Of a stretch of 43,567 bases of DNA, positions 6,560 to 15,314 are shown in pieces (positions within the stretch are counted from its first letter, which is position 1; every line of letters starts with the position of its first letter). The translations under genes and the position numbers were made by a program. Where the stretch lies: assembly GCA_032251435.1 (NCBI GenBank), contig JAVVEH010000037.1, positions 1 to 43,567 on the forward strand, in the 5' to 3' direction. This DNA comes from JAVVEH01 sp032251435. GTDB taxonomy: Bacteria > Verrucomicrobiota > Lentisphaeria > Oligosphaerales > MVZH01. A model generated the notes under the pieces. The model had not been told where the DNA came from, made no database searches, and was given only the letters and a program-made list of their open reading frames with translations.

Positions 6560-9067
6560 ATGAACAATGACAAGCAAAATCAGAACTTTCCCATGGACCG
6601 CTTCACGCCGCGGGCTCAGCAAGCGCTTCTTCTCGCCAAGAAAGAGGCGAACCGGTTCGCCCATAATTATATCGGCACCGAGCATCTGCTTCTGGGATTG
6701 ATAAAATTGGATCAGGGCGTGGCGGTTGAGGCGCTTAAAACCCTGGGGCTTGATCTGAATTCCGCCCGTCTGGAAGTTGAGAAACACTCCGGCCCCGGCC
6801 AGGACACCCTGCTGAGCGGCGATCCGCCATTAACCCCCCGGGTTCGTAAAGTCCTGGAACTGGCCGCCCGCGAAGCCCATTCCCTGAATTATAACTATGT
6901 CGGCACTGAACACTTGTTGCTGGGCTTGCTGCGTGAAGGTGACGGTGTCGCCGCCAAAGTCTTGCGAAGTCTGGGTATCAACGTGGAAACAATCCGCCTG
7001 GAAGTTATGAAAGCCCTGGATCCGAACTACCTTCCCCCCGGCCAGGACATCGGCGAGCGGCACGACGAGGAACATAAAAAAACTGACAAGAAAAAGTTGA
7101 CCGCCTTACGGGCTTTCGGACGGGATTTGACAGAGCTGGCCGCTAAAAATGAACTGGACCCCGTGATTGGACGGCAAGCGGAAATTGAGCGGGTGATACA
7201 AATTCTCTGCCGCCGGAATAAGAATAATCCTGTATTAATTGGCGAAGCCGGAACAGGAAAAACCGCGATTGTCGAAGGCTTGGCCCAGGCCATTACCCAA
7301 GGCCAGGTTCCGGACATTTTGCGGGACCGCCTGGTGATTGGTCTGGATCTGCCTCTGATGATTGCCGGGACGAAATACCGCGGCCAGTTTGAAGAGCGGA
7401 TTAAAGCGGTGATGGATGAGATCCGTCAAGCGGGAGATGTCATCCTGTTTATTGATGAATTGCATACGATTGTGGGCGCGGGCGGCGCGGAAGGCGCCAT
7501 GGACGCGTCCAACATCTTAAAACCCGCCCTGTCCCGGGGAGAAATTCAGTGCGTCGGGGCGACGACCATTGATGAATATCGCAAATATATTGAGAAAGAC
7601 GCCGCGTTGGAGCGCCGGTTTCAATCCGTTCTGGTGCGGCCGCCCAGTCAAAAGGAATGCGTGGACATTCTACTGGGCATCCGCTATAAATACGAGGAAC
7701 ACCACCAGGTGACGTACTCTGAGGAGGCGCTCGAAGCCGCCACCCGGCTGGCGGACCGCTACATCTCCGGCCGCCAACTGCCGGACAAAGCGATTGATGT
7801 TATGGATGAGGCGGGGGCCAGAGCGCGGATCGCCAGCATGGTTCGGCCGCCGGATCTGTCCGATGTCGAGGGGCGGATCACGGCAATCAGACAACAAAAA
7901 GAAACAGCGGTCGAACATCAGCAATTTGAAGAGGCGGCGCGCTTGCGCGACCAGGAGAAAAAACTGATCGGCGAGCGGTCCGTCATCTTGGATAACTGGC
8001 GCAAAAAACGGGATGAGACCAAGGTCACGATCGATGTTGAGGACGTTCGGCATGTGGTCGCCAAGATGAGCGGGGTCCCTTTGCAGCGGTTGGAGGAAAA
8101 AGAAGCCGAACGCCTGCTGAAAATGGAGTCGGTTTTAAGCCAAAGCGTCATTGGTCAGAGCGAAGCCATCACCGTCTGCGCCAAAGCGCTCCGGCGGTCC
8201 CGGGCGGAACTGAAAGATCCTCTCCGCCCCATTGGCTCGTTTATTTTTCTGGGTCCCTCGGGAGTGGGCAAAACGCTGTTGGCGAAAGTCCTGGCGGAAT
8301 TCATGTTCGGCGATCCCAACGCCCTGATCCGCCTGGACATGTCCGAATACATGGAAAAGTTTAATGTCAGCCGTCTCGTCGGATCTCCACCGGGCTATGT
8401 CGGACACGAGGAAGGCGGGCAACTGACGGAGCGCGTCCGGCGCCGCCCCTATTCGGTTGTTCTTTTTGATGAAGTGGAAAAAGCGCATCCCGATGTGATG
8501 AACATGCTGCTGCAAATCCTGGAAGAGGGAGAACTGTCCGACAGTGTCGGGGTGAAAATAAACTTCCGGCATACGATCATTATCATGACATCCAATCTGG
8601 GCGCTCAGAATATTAACCAGCGCGCGGGCATGGGCTTCGGCGGTGTGAAGGCGCTGGGGGAAGACTATCAGGCCATGTGCCGGCAACTCCGTGAAGGATT
8701 AAAAAAACATTTCCGCCCGGAGTTTCTCAACCGCCTGGACAATGTGATCGTTTTCCGGCAACTTGACAAAGAGAGCCTGGCGCGGGTCGTCGATTTGGAA
8801 CTGGCCAAAATCCGCGGGCGGCTAAGCGCCCGGGGCATTGATTTGACCATCACCCCAAGCGTGCGGAACTTTTTGGTCATGAAAAGTTTCAAACCCGAGT
8901 ACGGCGCCCGTGAAGTGCGGAGAAACGCCGAAATTTTTATCGAGGATCCCCTGGCCGAAGAGCTGCTGAAAGGCGGCATTCCCGCGGGCGGTGAGTTGAC
9001 AACGTCACTAAAAAAAGGCGCGGTCTGCTTCCACGCGCGGCGGAAAAAGTCAAAAAAACAGACGTGA
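6560..9067 (+). CDS. clpC: ClpC-type AAA+ unfoldase of the Clp protease
   Basis: An 835-residue Hsp100 protein. In order it has two Clp-N repeats (about 14-75 and 90-152), AAA-1 with Walker A GEAGTGKT (228-235) and Walker B ILFIDE (295-300), a middle domain with a UVR-like segment (about 448-472), and AAA-2 with Walker A GPSGVGKT (565-572) and VVLFDE (633-638). A GMGF loop at 690-693 is a candidate ClpP docking loop. The glutamates of both GTEH motifs (E41, E117), which correspond to the phosphoarginine-docking E32 and E106 of B. subtilis ClpC, are present. I chose the ATG 4 nt after the mcsB stop, with AAAGG upstream; an in-frame extension inside mcsB lacks family similarity. ClpP is not in the window. 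It would unfold substrates delivered by McsA/McsB-type adaptors. Confidence 0.96.
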   Translation: MNNDKQNQNFPMDRFTPRAQQALLLAKKEANRFAHNYIGTEHLLLGLIKLDQGVAVEALKTLGLDLNSARLEVEKHSGPGQDTLLSGDPPLTPRVRKVLELAAREAHSLNYNYVGTEHLLLGLLREGDGVAAKVLRSLGINVETIRLEVMKALDPNYLPPGQDIGERHDEEHKKTDKKKLTALRAFGRDLTELAAKNELDPVIGRQAEIERVIQILCRRNKNNPVLIGEAGTGKTAIVEGLAQAITQGQVPDILRDRLVIGLDLPLMIAGTKYRGQFEERIKAVMDEIRQAGDVILFIDELHTIVGAGGAEGAMDASNILKPALSRGEIQCVGATTIDEYRKYIEKDAALERRFQSVLVRPPSQKECVDILLGIRYKYEEHHQVTYSEEALEAATRLADRYISGRQLPDKAIDVMDEAGARARIASMVRPPDLSDVEGRITAIRQQKETAVEHQQFEEAARLRDQEKKLIGERSVILDNWRKKRDETKVTIDVEDVRHVVAKMSGVPLQRLEEKEAERLLKMESVLSQSVIGQSEAITVCAKALRRSRAELKDPLRPIGSFIFLGPSGVGKTLLAKVLAEFMFGDPNALIRLDMSEYMEKFNVSRLVGSPPGYVGHEEGGQLTERVRRRPYSVVLFDEVEKAHPDVMNMLLQILEEGELSDSVGVKINFRHTIIIMTSNLGAQNINQRAGMGFGGVKALGEDYQAMCRQLREGLKKHFRPEFLNRLDNVIVFRQLDKESLARVVDLELAKIRGRLSARGIDLTITPSVRNFLVMKSFKPEYGAREVRRNAEIFIEDPLAEELLKGGIPAGGELTTSLKKGAVCFHARRKKSKKQT

Positions 9068-9084
9068 AAGCGACGTGACACGCG

Positions 9085-9891
9085 GTGAACACAGCTTTTT
9101 TCAACATGATCATCCGGGACAATTTAGAGCAAACCCAGGACGACTTTAGCCCAGGGGATGTGCGCGCGTTTGACCAGGAATCGGTCCGTTTCGGAACTGA
9201 TCCGGACTGCGACTGCCCTGTTTCCGGAGGCTCGGACAACCCGCCGCGGATCTGGTTCCGTATCGACCGTATGGCCGATGCCCGTCACTGGCAAGTGATC
9301 CCGCCCGTTGACGATGACACTCAGGTGTTTGTCAACACGGAAAAAACCCCCTTGACCTCTCCCCGGAACTTGATCAGTGGTGACACGCTGCGCGTGGGAC
9401 ATGTCACCTTCCGGTTTCAACGGGGACGGAGCAGCGTGCCGCTGAAACGGAAAAAAGACTATTTTTCCATCTCCGCGAAAGTGGCTTTGGCATGTATCTT
9501 CAGCTTGGAACTGGGACTGGTTTTCTGGTTGCCGCAAAAGCTGCGGGATTCAAAATTACTGGCCCGAAGCGTCATGTCTCAGCGGGTGATGCGGGAACTC
9601 GACGACTTGCGGCGAAAATCCCGCCGCCCCCCGGAAACGGCCGCGGCAAGCGCCTTGCCGGGGTTGACCAAAGCGCTGGTCGCCCGTGAAGTCGACTCGC
9701 TGTCACATTATGTGCGTGACCAGCAAAACAACTTGACCACGGAACAGTGGCGGGGACTTTACGCCGATTTAGCTCCCTTGAACAGACTGTTGAATCATGC
9801 CGACAGTGGACACGTGGGCGCGCCCCTGCCCGCCTTTAATGATCAAGCCGCCATAACAGCTATATTAAAAAAACATCATGACAAGCAATAA
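9085..9891 (+). CDS. FHA-like domain protein with one transmembrane helix
   Basis: A 268-residue protein with a GTG start (alternative ATG at 9106). Residues about 30-112 follow the spacing of a forkhead-associated domain: VRFGTDPDCDCPV, then a strand with HWQVIPP, DTQVFVN in the place of the GT-x-VNG turn, and LISGDTLRVGHVTFRF as the usual GD-x-I-x-x-G-x-x-x-F end. The canonical Arg and Ser-x-x-His that read phosphothreonine are not obvious, so the call is FHA-like and binding to pThr is uncertain. A hydrophobic helix (about 128-150) probably anchors it, with a charged, helical 118-residue tail on the other side. It lies 17 bp after clpC and overlaps hldA by 14 bp. A kinase upstream and an FHA-like protein downstream of mcsAB-clpC suggest one phospho-signalling unit. 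Confidence 0.65.
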   Translation: MNTAFFNMIIRDNLEQTQDDFSPGDVRAFDQESVRFGTDPDCDCPVSGGSDNPPRIWFRIDRMADARHWQVIPPVDDDTQVFVNTEKTPLTSPRNLISGDTLRVGHVTFRFQRGRSSVPLKRKKDYFSISAKVALACIFSLELGLVFWLPQKLRDSKLLARSVMSQRVMRELDDLRRKSRRPPETAAASALPGLTKALVAREVDSLSHYVRDQQNNLTTEQWRGLYADLAPLNRLLNHADSGHVGAPLPAFNDQAAITAILKKHHDKQ

Positions 9892-10912
9892 ATTGGTTTC
9901 CGCTGACAGCCTGCGTCAATTAATGGACGCGTTCCCCGGGACACGGATCGCGGTCGTGGGTGATTTAATGCTCGATCGGTATGTGTGGGGGTCCGCGGCC
10001 CGCATCTCACCTGAAGCGCCCGTGCCAATCGTGCGCTTGGAACGGGAGACCCGCCGCCTGGGAGGAGCGGCCAATGTGGCCGCCAATATCACCGGTATGG
10101 GCGGACACGCCACGGTCTTCGGCACCCTCGGGCAAGACACCCACGCCGACAACCTGATGAGCGAGCTGGCGGCCGCGGGAATTGACACCAGAGGCGTGAC
10201 TGTCACGGAACCAGACCGGCCCACCACAGTGAAAACACGGGTGATCGCCGGCGGCCAGCAAGTCGTCCGCGTGGATCGGGAAGACACATCCCCCCTGCCG
10301 GAGAAAATCCGGCGGACGGTTATTGACACTGTCCTGACCGCGTTGAAATCGGGTCAGTTTGACGCCGTCATCATGGAGGATTACGCCAAAGGCCTGCTGG
10401 ACACTGAGTTTATGCAAACCATCGCGGACACCGCGGCGGCCATCGGTTTAATCTGCTCGCTCGATCCGCACCCGTCCCATACGACGCCGGTGACCGGCTT
10501 GTCCCTGATCACGCCGAACCGCAGCGAAGCCTTCGCGCTGGCCGGCCGCTATTGTCATCCGCCGGTCACTCCCCCGGAAAAGGATCCCTTTTTAATGGCG
10601 ACGGCGGCCCAGTTGCGCGCCGACTGGCAGGTTGAAAATCTGCTGATCACACTGGGGGGTGACGGTATGGCCTTGTTTGACCAGGCCGACACGTTGATCC
10701 ACATTCCGACCCGGGCGCGCGAGGTGTTTGATGTGTCCGGAGCCGGCGACACCGTCATGGCGTCGTTTATGCTAGCCCGCGCCACCGGCGCGGACATCGC
10801 CGCCGCGGCGGTTCTGTCCAACTACGCGGCCGGCATCGTCGTCGCCAAAACCGGCACGATCCCGGTCACGGCGGCGGAACTCCGCCGGGAACTGGAGGAA
10901 CCGAATGACTAA
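9878..10912 (+). CDS. hldA: D-glycero-beta-D-manno-heptose-7-phosphate kinase (HldA / RfaE domain I)
   Basis: A 344-residue ribokinase/PfkB-family protein. The N-terminus has VVGDLMLDRYVWG (27-39) and RLGGAANVAANI (60-71), both typical of RfaE1. The C-terminal GAGD (288-291) supplies the anion hole and catalytic aspartate. It phosphorylates heptose-7-phosphate at C1 in ADP-heptose synthesis for LPS inner core or S-layer glycans. Only the kinase half is present; the adenylyltransferase half of the bifunctional HldE is absent and must be encoded elsewhere. The gene overlaps the FHA-like gene by 14 bp and gmhB by 8 bp, and the following phosphatase is the next enzyme in the same pathway. Confidence 0.92.
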   Translation: MTSNKLVSADSLRQLMDAFPGTRIAVVGDLMLDRYVWGSAARISPEAPVPIVRLERETRRLGGAANVAANITGMGGHATVFGTLGQDTHADNLMSELAAAGIDTRGVTVTEPDRPTTVKTRVIAGGQQVVRVDREDTSPLPEKIRRTVIDTVLTALKSGQFDAVIMEDYAKGLLDTEFMQTIADTAAAIGLICSLDPHPSHTTPVTGLSLITPNRSEAFALAGRYCHPPVTPPEKDPFLMATAAQLRADWQVENLLITLGGDGMALFDQADTLIHIPTRAREVFDVSGAGDTVMASFMLARATGADIAAAAVLSNYAAGIVVAKTGTIPVTAAELRRELEEPND

Positions 10913-11432
10913 AGCCGTTTTTCTTGACCGGGACGGCACGATTATTCCCGACCGCGGTTATTTAAACAACGTCGACGGTGTCCACCTTCCCGCCGCAAAC
11001 GCCAAGGCCTTGCGGCGACTCCGCGATGCGGGTTTTTTGCTGGTCGTCGTCACCAACCAGTCCGGGGTGGAACGAGGCTATTTTTCAGCGGACATGGTGC
11101 GGCGGCAGCATCAGCGCCTTGTCGCGTTGGCCGCCCCGTATGGCGTCGAGTTTTCCGGTCTGGCTTTCTGCCCGCACGCCCCTGAAACGGCGTGCGATTG
11201 CCGCAAACCCTCCCCCAAAATGATCCTGTCCGAGGCGGACAGGCTGGATATTGACTTGACCCGATCCTATATGATCGGCGATAAACTCTCAGACATCCAG
11301 GCGGGAAAACGGGCGGGCTGCGCGGGCATATTGATCGCTGACACACCTGAGCCGGAAGCGGACCACACGGTTCCGACATTGGCTGACGCGGTCTCAATTA
11401 TTTTAACTCATTCTTCGGTGGCGCCCACGTGA
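10905..11432 (+). CDS. gmhB: D-glycero-D-manno-heptose-1,7-bisphosphate 7-phosphatase
   Basis: A 175-residue HAD-superfamily histidinol-phosphatase/GmhB type protein. Motif I is FLDRDGTI (D8 nucleophile, D10), motif II is VVTNQSG (T50), K101 lies in CRKPSP, and motif IV is MIGDKLSD (D126, D130). The zinc loop is C89-P-H91 with C97 and C99, a hallmark of the GmhB branch. It removes the 7-phosphate from heptose-1,7-bisphosphate made by HldA. Length is normal. It overlaps hldA at the start and the next gene by 4 bp (GTGA). The C-terminus extends only a little past the core. Confidence 0.93.
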   Translation: MTKAVFLDRDGTIIPDRGYLNNVDGVHLPAANAKALRRLRDAGFLLVVVTNQSGVERGYFSADMVRRQHQRLVALAAPYGVEFSGLAFCPHAPETACDCRKPSPKMILSEADRLDIDLTRSYMIGDKLSDIQAGKRAGCAGILIADTPEPEADHTVPTLADAVSIILTHSSVAPT

Positions 11433-13168
11433 AGAAAACCGCTTTCGCCGCCATGCCTGACTCCCATTCCTCACAACTGACAGTGCGGGCGCTGCTTGAA
11501 TCATGCGACGCGAAACATCTTTTTCATGATTTACCGCTGTTGGGAATACATTCCGAGTGGCTCTTTATGAAAGGCTACAAGCCGTCTCCCGGCGCTTTGC
11601 GGAAAACCCCTGTTCAGATCCGCCTCGTCCAGGCGATGCTGAAAGACACACCGACGCTCATGGGTTTTCTCACCTGGGAGAAAGCCCCCTGGACGATTGA
11701 CCGGCAGCGGCTGACGGCTCTCGATGAAGCCTGGCTACTCCGCCACTGGCGGGATATCCTGCGGACATCCCGGGGACTTATGACCGCCGCCGCGATGGCG
11801 GCGGATGACCGCCCGCGGATCGCGGCGCGCGGACATCGAATGATCCGCAAACCCTTTCCCTGGCACCTGACACCCGCGCCGAAGGACACCAACATGGCCG
11901 TGGACGCTCTCTTCACATCACCACCCCCCCTTGAGAACCGCCCGGGATCCGGTGATGACAAAAGGATCCGCCGCCAACTGGATCAGGCGACAGCCAGCGT
12001 TGACCGGTTGAAAAAAAACATCGCGGACCTGCGCGGACAAGTGCGGCTTCTCACACGGGAACTGGACAACGAGCGGGACACACACCGGCGGGAAATAAAC
12101 AAATTGACGACAAAACTCGCCAGGCAAGGCGAGGCGGCGGAAGACCTGGCGCGGAATCGAGTGGCCGCTTACCGAGCCAGCCTGTTCGCCGGTGTCACGG
12201 CCATGGAGGACCGGTGGCGGACCGCGCGGGATATGACGACAGAACGACTTGCCGAAAAAGCCCGGAATCTGTTAAAAAGACAAGCCGAAAATGATGTGAC
12301 CTTCGGAACCCGCCGGAAACTGGACGCCGAACGGGAAAAGCTGATCCAGTTGAAAAACCGTGTCAGTGAAGCCTTAAGCGACGCGATCAATCCGCTGCCT
12401 GAGCTGTCAACGCTGCACAGCGAACTGCGGGAGAAAATTGATGTTTTGAATCACCTGCTTTCTTCCGGATCGTCCGACACCGCGTTTGTTTCCGTGGAAG
12501 ATCTTGAGGATTGTATCCGGCGCGCGGAACGTGGCAAGACGGGAGTCGCGGTGTTGCGGGCGGCGGAAGATGTGTTAACCAACCCGCTGGGCGAGCAGCT
12601 CTTCTCACCTCAGCAACGGGACGCTTTGCGGCGCGCGGTCAACGCCCGCCGTGATTGGCTCAACATGTTGGAGCGGGAATCTCTTTTGGCGCGGGCGGAA
12701 CCGCCCGCGCCCGCCGCTGACGACACACCCAGGCAACTGTTCAACCTGCGCGCCGCTCTGAAAACCGCCCCGCGCCGGCCGTCGCTGATCGTGGATGGCT
12801 ACAATGTGATTAAAAACGACGCCTTTCCACTCGCCGGGGAAACCGAACGGCAAAGCGAGGCCCGGAACTATTTGGAAAAAGCCTTGGCCGATGTTCTGGA
12901 CCCATTCGCGGAGGTTAGAATTGTGTATGACGGGCCCGGGCAACTGACCAGCGTGGAAAAAAAACGGGGCGTGCAGGTGGTGTTCGCCCGCTTGCGGGGA
13001 GAAGGCCAACAGGCCGATGACGCCATCGTCGACTGGCTGTCCACGCGCGCCGCCGCCCACCCCGCCTGGCTGGTCACCAATGATAACGGGCTGCGCTCCA
13101 GAGCCACGCCGTTCTGCGCCGCGTTTATCGCGGCTGAGGATTTCATCGACTATCTCCGCGGACTGTGA
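11429..13168 (+). CDS. Large coiled-coil protein with C-terminal YacP-like NYN (PIN-type nuclease) domain
   Basis: A 579-residue protein with a GTG start overlapping the gmhB stop (alternative ATG at 11453). Residues 451-576 form a YacP/NYN domain: SLIVDGYNVIK with D456, IVYDGPGQ with D501, QADDAIVDW with D530/D531, and TNDNGLR with D552, all acidic positions expected of this PIN-like nuclease fold. B. subtilis YacP (Rae1) is a ribosome-associated mRNase of about 170 residues. Here the domain follows about 450 extra residues: an unrecognised N-terminal part (1-175) and a long charged coiled coil (about 180-320). RNA cleavage is a likely but unproven activity; the N-terminal part could direct it to a partner. 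It is the last gene of the tightly packed run. Confidence 0.75.
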   Translation: MKKTAFAAMPDSHSSQLTVRALLESCDAKHLFHDLPLLGIHSEWLFMKGYKPSPGALRKTPVQIRLVQAMLKDTPTLMGFLTWEKAPWTIDRQRLTALDEAWLLRHWRDILRTSRGLMTAAAMAADDRPRIAARGHRMIRKPFPWHLTPAPKDTNMAVDALFTSPPPLENRPGSGDDKRIRRQLDQATASVDRLKKNIADLRGQVRLLTRELDNERDTHRREINKLTTKLARQGEAAEDLARNRVAAYRASLFAGVTAMEDRWRTARDMTTERLAEKARNLLKRQAENDVTFGTRRKLDAEREKLIQLKNRVSEALSDAINPLPELSTLHSELREKIDVLNHLLSSGSSDTAFVSVEDLEDCIRRAERGKTGVAVLRAAEDVLTNPLGEQLFSPQQRDALRRAVNARRDWLNMLERESLLARAEPPAPAADDTPRQLFNLRAALKTAPRRPSLIVDGYNVIKNDAFPLAGETERQSEARNYLEKALADVLDPFAEVRIVYDGPGQLTSVEKKRGVQVVFARLRGEGQQADDAIVDWLSTRAAAHPAWLVTNDNGLRSRATPFCAAFIAAEDFIDYLRGL

Positions 13169-13181
13169 CATCACCTGTCAC
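13165..13181 (+). terminator. Short hairpin across the stop codon, possible 3' end signal
   Basis: GTGACA and TGTCAC form a perfect 6-bp stem with a 5-nt loop overlapping the TGA of the NYN gene. No T tract follows, so intrinsic termination is doubtful. It does mark a break to a 140-bp spacer before the next gene. Confidence 0.22.
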
Positions 13182-13308
13182 GTATCAACCACAGCGGTGG
13201 CTCCGCATCGCTGGCAATTCACCAAGCGGTATCGCATTTTCTCATTTCCGGGGTACATTTCGCCCTGTTTGATGTCATGTGTCATTAACCGGCAAAGCGC
13301 GTAAAAAA

Positions 13309-14292
13309 ATGAACTATTATCCAGCTCTCGTCTTTTTTTTCACCCTCGCCTCTCTCACCGCCTTCTCTCAGTCGCATGTGGACGGTGTCGCCGCCACGGT
13401 CAACGGGGAAGTCATCACGTTTTCAGAAGTGCGGCGGGAACTTGAACACCTCAGACAACAAAGTCCCGGAACCTTTCTGAAACAAGAACAAACATTAGGG
13501 CGGCTGGGGCTGCTGCGTCATGTCACCCGTAACCTCGTGGAAGAGGAATTACTGTTCGCGGAAGTTGAGAACCGGGGTGTCACATTACCCAAGGATTACC
13601 TTGACCGACGGCTGCAGACGCTAGTGGATGAACGATTCGGCGGCGACTGGAAAAAACTCACCGCCAGCCTGTTGGACACGGGACAAACTCTCGATGACTA
13701 CCGCGCGGTTGTCGGCAAACAACTGGCCGCCCGTATGCTGGTTGATGAGCTTGTGAACCGACGCGTGGTCATCACCGCCCGGGATGTCGCCGATTATTAC
13801 ACCGCCAACCCGGAAACATTTCAAGTCCCGGAGCGCGTCCGTTTGTCCCTGATCTTTCTGCCCCGGAAAATCGGTGAGAGTGACGCGGAGCTTGACCGGC
13901 GGGTGGCCGCCCTTAACCAGGAACTAGCCGCGGGGAGCGCCTTTGAGACCATCGCCAAGGCGCGGTCCGCCGACAGCACGGCCGCGGACGGTGGCGACCT
14001 CGGCTGGCAACACCTGAACGACTTGTCGAAACGTTACCGTGACGCGGTGGCCGACGTGCCGGCCAACACGCTGGCGCCCGTGATAAAAGAACCTGCCGGC
14101 GCCCATCTTCTGAAGGTCGTTGACCGCGATGCCGCCCGAACCCTTCCACTTGACGAGCCGGTGAAAAAAGAAATTGAAACGATCTTGTTCCGGCAGCGGC
14201 GCGACATTCTTTACAAGGAGTTGATCGCGGATCTGCGGGAAAAATATTACGTGAAGAATTTCGTCAACGACACACTGCCTTTAGAAAAATAA
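13309..14292 (+). CDS. Periplasmic peptidyl-prolyl isomerase, SurA/parvulin family
   Basis: A 328-residue exported foldase. The ATG is preferred over an in-frame GTG 30 nt upstream because it opens directly into a signal peptide (hydrophobic residues 5-19, likely cleavage near AFS-QS). A SurA-type N-terminal chaperone region follows (VDGVAATVNGEVIT, then helices to about residue 150). One parvulin-type PpiC domain (about 165-275) carries VRLSLIFLP and the characteristic DGGDLGW. A C-terminal helix is rich in basic residues. One parvulin domain rather than SurA's two suggests a PpiC/PrsA/SurA-like helper for outer-membrane or secreted proteins. This fits a Gram-negative envelope with LPS genes and a secretin nearby. 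It ends 4 bp before tatD. Confidence 0.88.
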   Translation: MNYYPALVFFFTLASLTAFSQSHVDGVAATVNGEVITFSEVRRELEHLRQQSPGTFLKQEQTLGRLGLLRHVTRNLVEEELLFAEVENRGVTLPKDYLDRRLQTLVDERFGGDWKKLTASLLDTGQTLDDYRAVVGKQLAARMLVDELVNRRVVITARDVADYYTANPETFQVPERVRLSLIFLPRKIGESDAELDRRVAALNQELAAGSAFETIAKARSADSTAADGGDLGWQHLNDLSKRYRDAVADVPANTLAPVIKEPAGAHLLKVVDRDAARTLPLDEPVKKEIETILFRQRRDILYKELIADLREKYYVKNFVNDTLPLEK

Positions 14293-14296
14293 ATCA

Positions 14297-15064
14297 ATGA
14301 CTGTGGAGCTGTTTGACACGCATTTTCACCTGTCACGCGAGGATTCGGTCGGGGACTTGACCGCGGCGGCGGCGGCGGCGGGTGTCACGCGGCTGATCGC
14401 CGTGGCCGGCAACCTGGAGGATTCGGAGCGGTTGCCCGGCATTGTCGCCGCGCGTGACGGCATGTATTGCACCGCCGGCGTGCACCCGCATGAAGCGGAG
14501 GAATTCGCCGGCGACCTCACCCCCTTTCGCCGCCTGCTGCGACTGCCGCCCGCCGTGGCGGTGGGAGAGATCGGCCTGGATTACTATTACCGGCACGCCG
14601 CCCCGGCCGCGCAACGCGAGGTGTTCGCCGCTTTCCTCAGCCTCTCCAGTGAGCTGCGCCTGCCGGCCGTGATCCATTGCCGCGACGCCTATGACGACTG
14701 CCTGGCCATGCTCAACGAACACACCACCCGGCCCTATCACGCCTTTGAAATTCACAGTTACACTGGCACCCCCGAATGGGCCGAGACAATCGCCGCGTTG
14801 GGCGGGTATTTTTCGGTTAACGGTATTATCAGTTTTCAAAAAGCCAATAATGTCCGCGCGGCGCTGTCAGCGATCCCGCTTGAGCGCCTCCTGCTGGAAA
14901 CGGATTCTCCCTACTTGGCGCCGGTGCCGCACCGGGGCAAACGCAATCAACCCGCCTATTTGATCGACGTGGCGAAAAAAGTGGCCGAATGCAAACACCT
15001 TTCCCTGGAAGAAGTGGCGGCGGTCACCACGCGGAACGCGAAACATTTTTTCCAAGTTCCGTGA
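14297..15064 (+). CDS. tatD: TatD-family metal-dependent hydrolase (DNase)
   Basis: A 255-residue TIM-barrel hydrolase with the full metal-ligand set: DTHFHL (H9, H11), VGEIGLDYYY (E91), VIHCRDA (H127), HSYTG (H153) and LLLETDSPYLAPVPHRGKRN (D203). Residue 153 onwards reads HSYTG instead of the usual HCFSG, a mild variation. The family includes 3'-5' DNases/RNases used in repair and nucleic-acid turnover; substrate cannot be told from sequence. It starts 4 nt after the foldase stop and closes this transcriptional run. Length is typical. Confidence 0.92.
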   Translation: MTVELFDTHFHLSREDSVGDLTAAAAAAGVTRLIAVAGNLEDSERLPGIVAARDGMYCTAGVHPHEAEEFAGDLTPFRRLLRLPPAVAVGEIGLDYYYRHAAPAAQREVFAAFLSLSSELRLPAVIHCRDAYDDCLAMLNEHTTRPYHAFEIHSYTGTPEWAETIAALGGYFSVNGIISFQKANNVRAALSAIPLERLLLETDSPYLAPVPHRGKRNQPAYLIDVAKKVAECKHLSLEEVAAVTTRNAKHFFQVP

Positions 15065-15314
15065 AAAACCGTCGGCGGCTGGCGCTCGCCACCGTTTTCG
15101 GCATGGTTTATGCTAAACAGAAAACCGCCGGGAATTCGATGAAAGAAGCCCGTTTTTGTGACGGGTCATTTTCCGCCTGTCATTGGATATGACATGACGG
15201 CCTTTTTCTTCTTATCGTGTGGACAAATCACAAGAGTGAATTAATTTAACACCGAGGGTTACGTGAACAAAGGTCGGGCCGCGTCAACACCGCGTCCGAA
15301 ACAGTGGACTTTGA

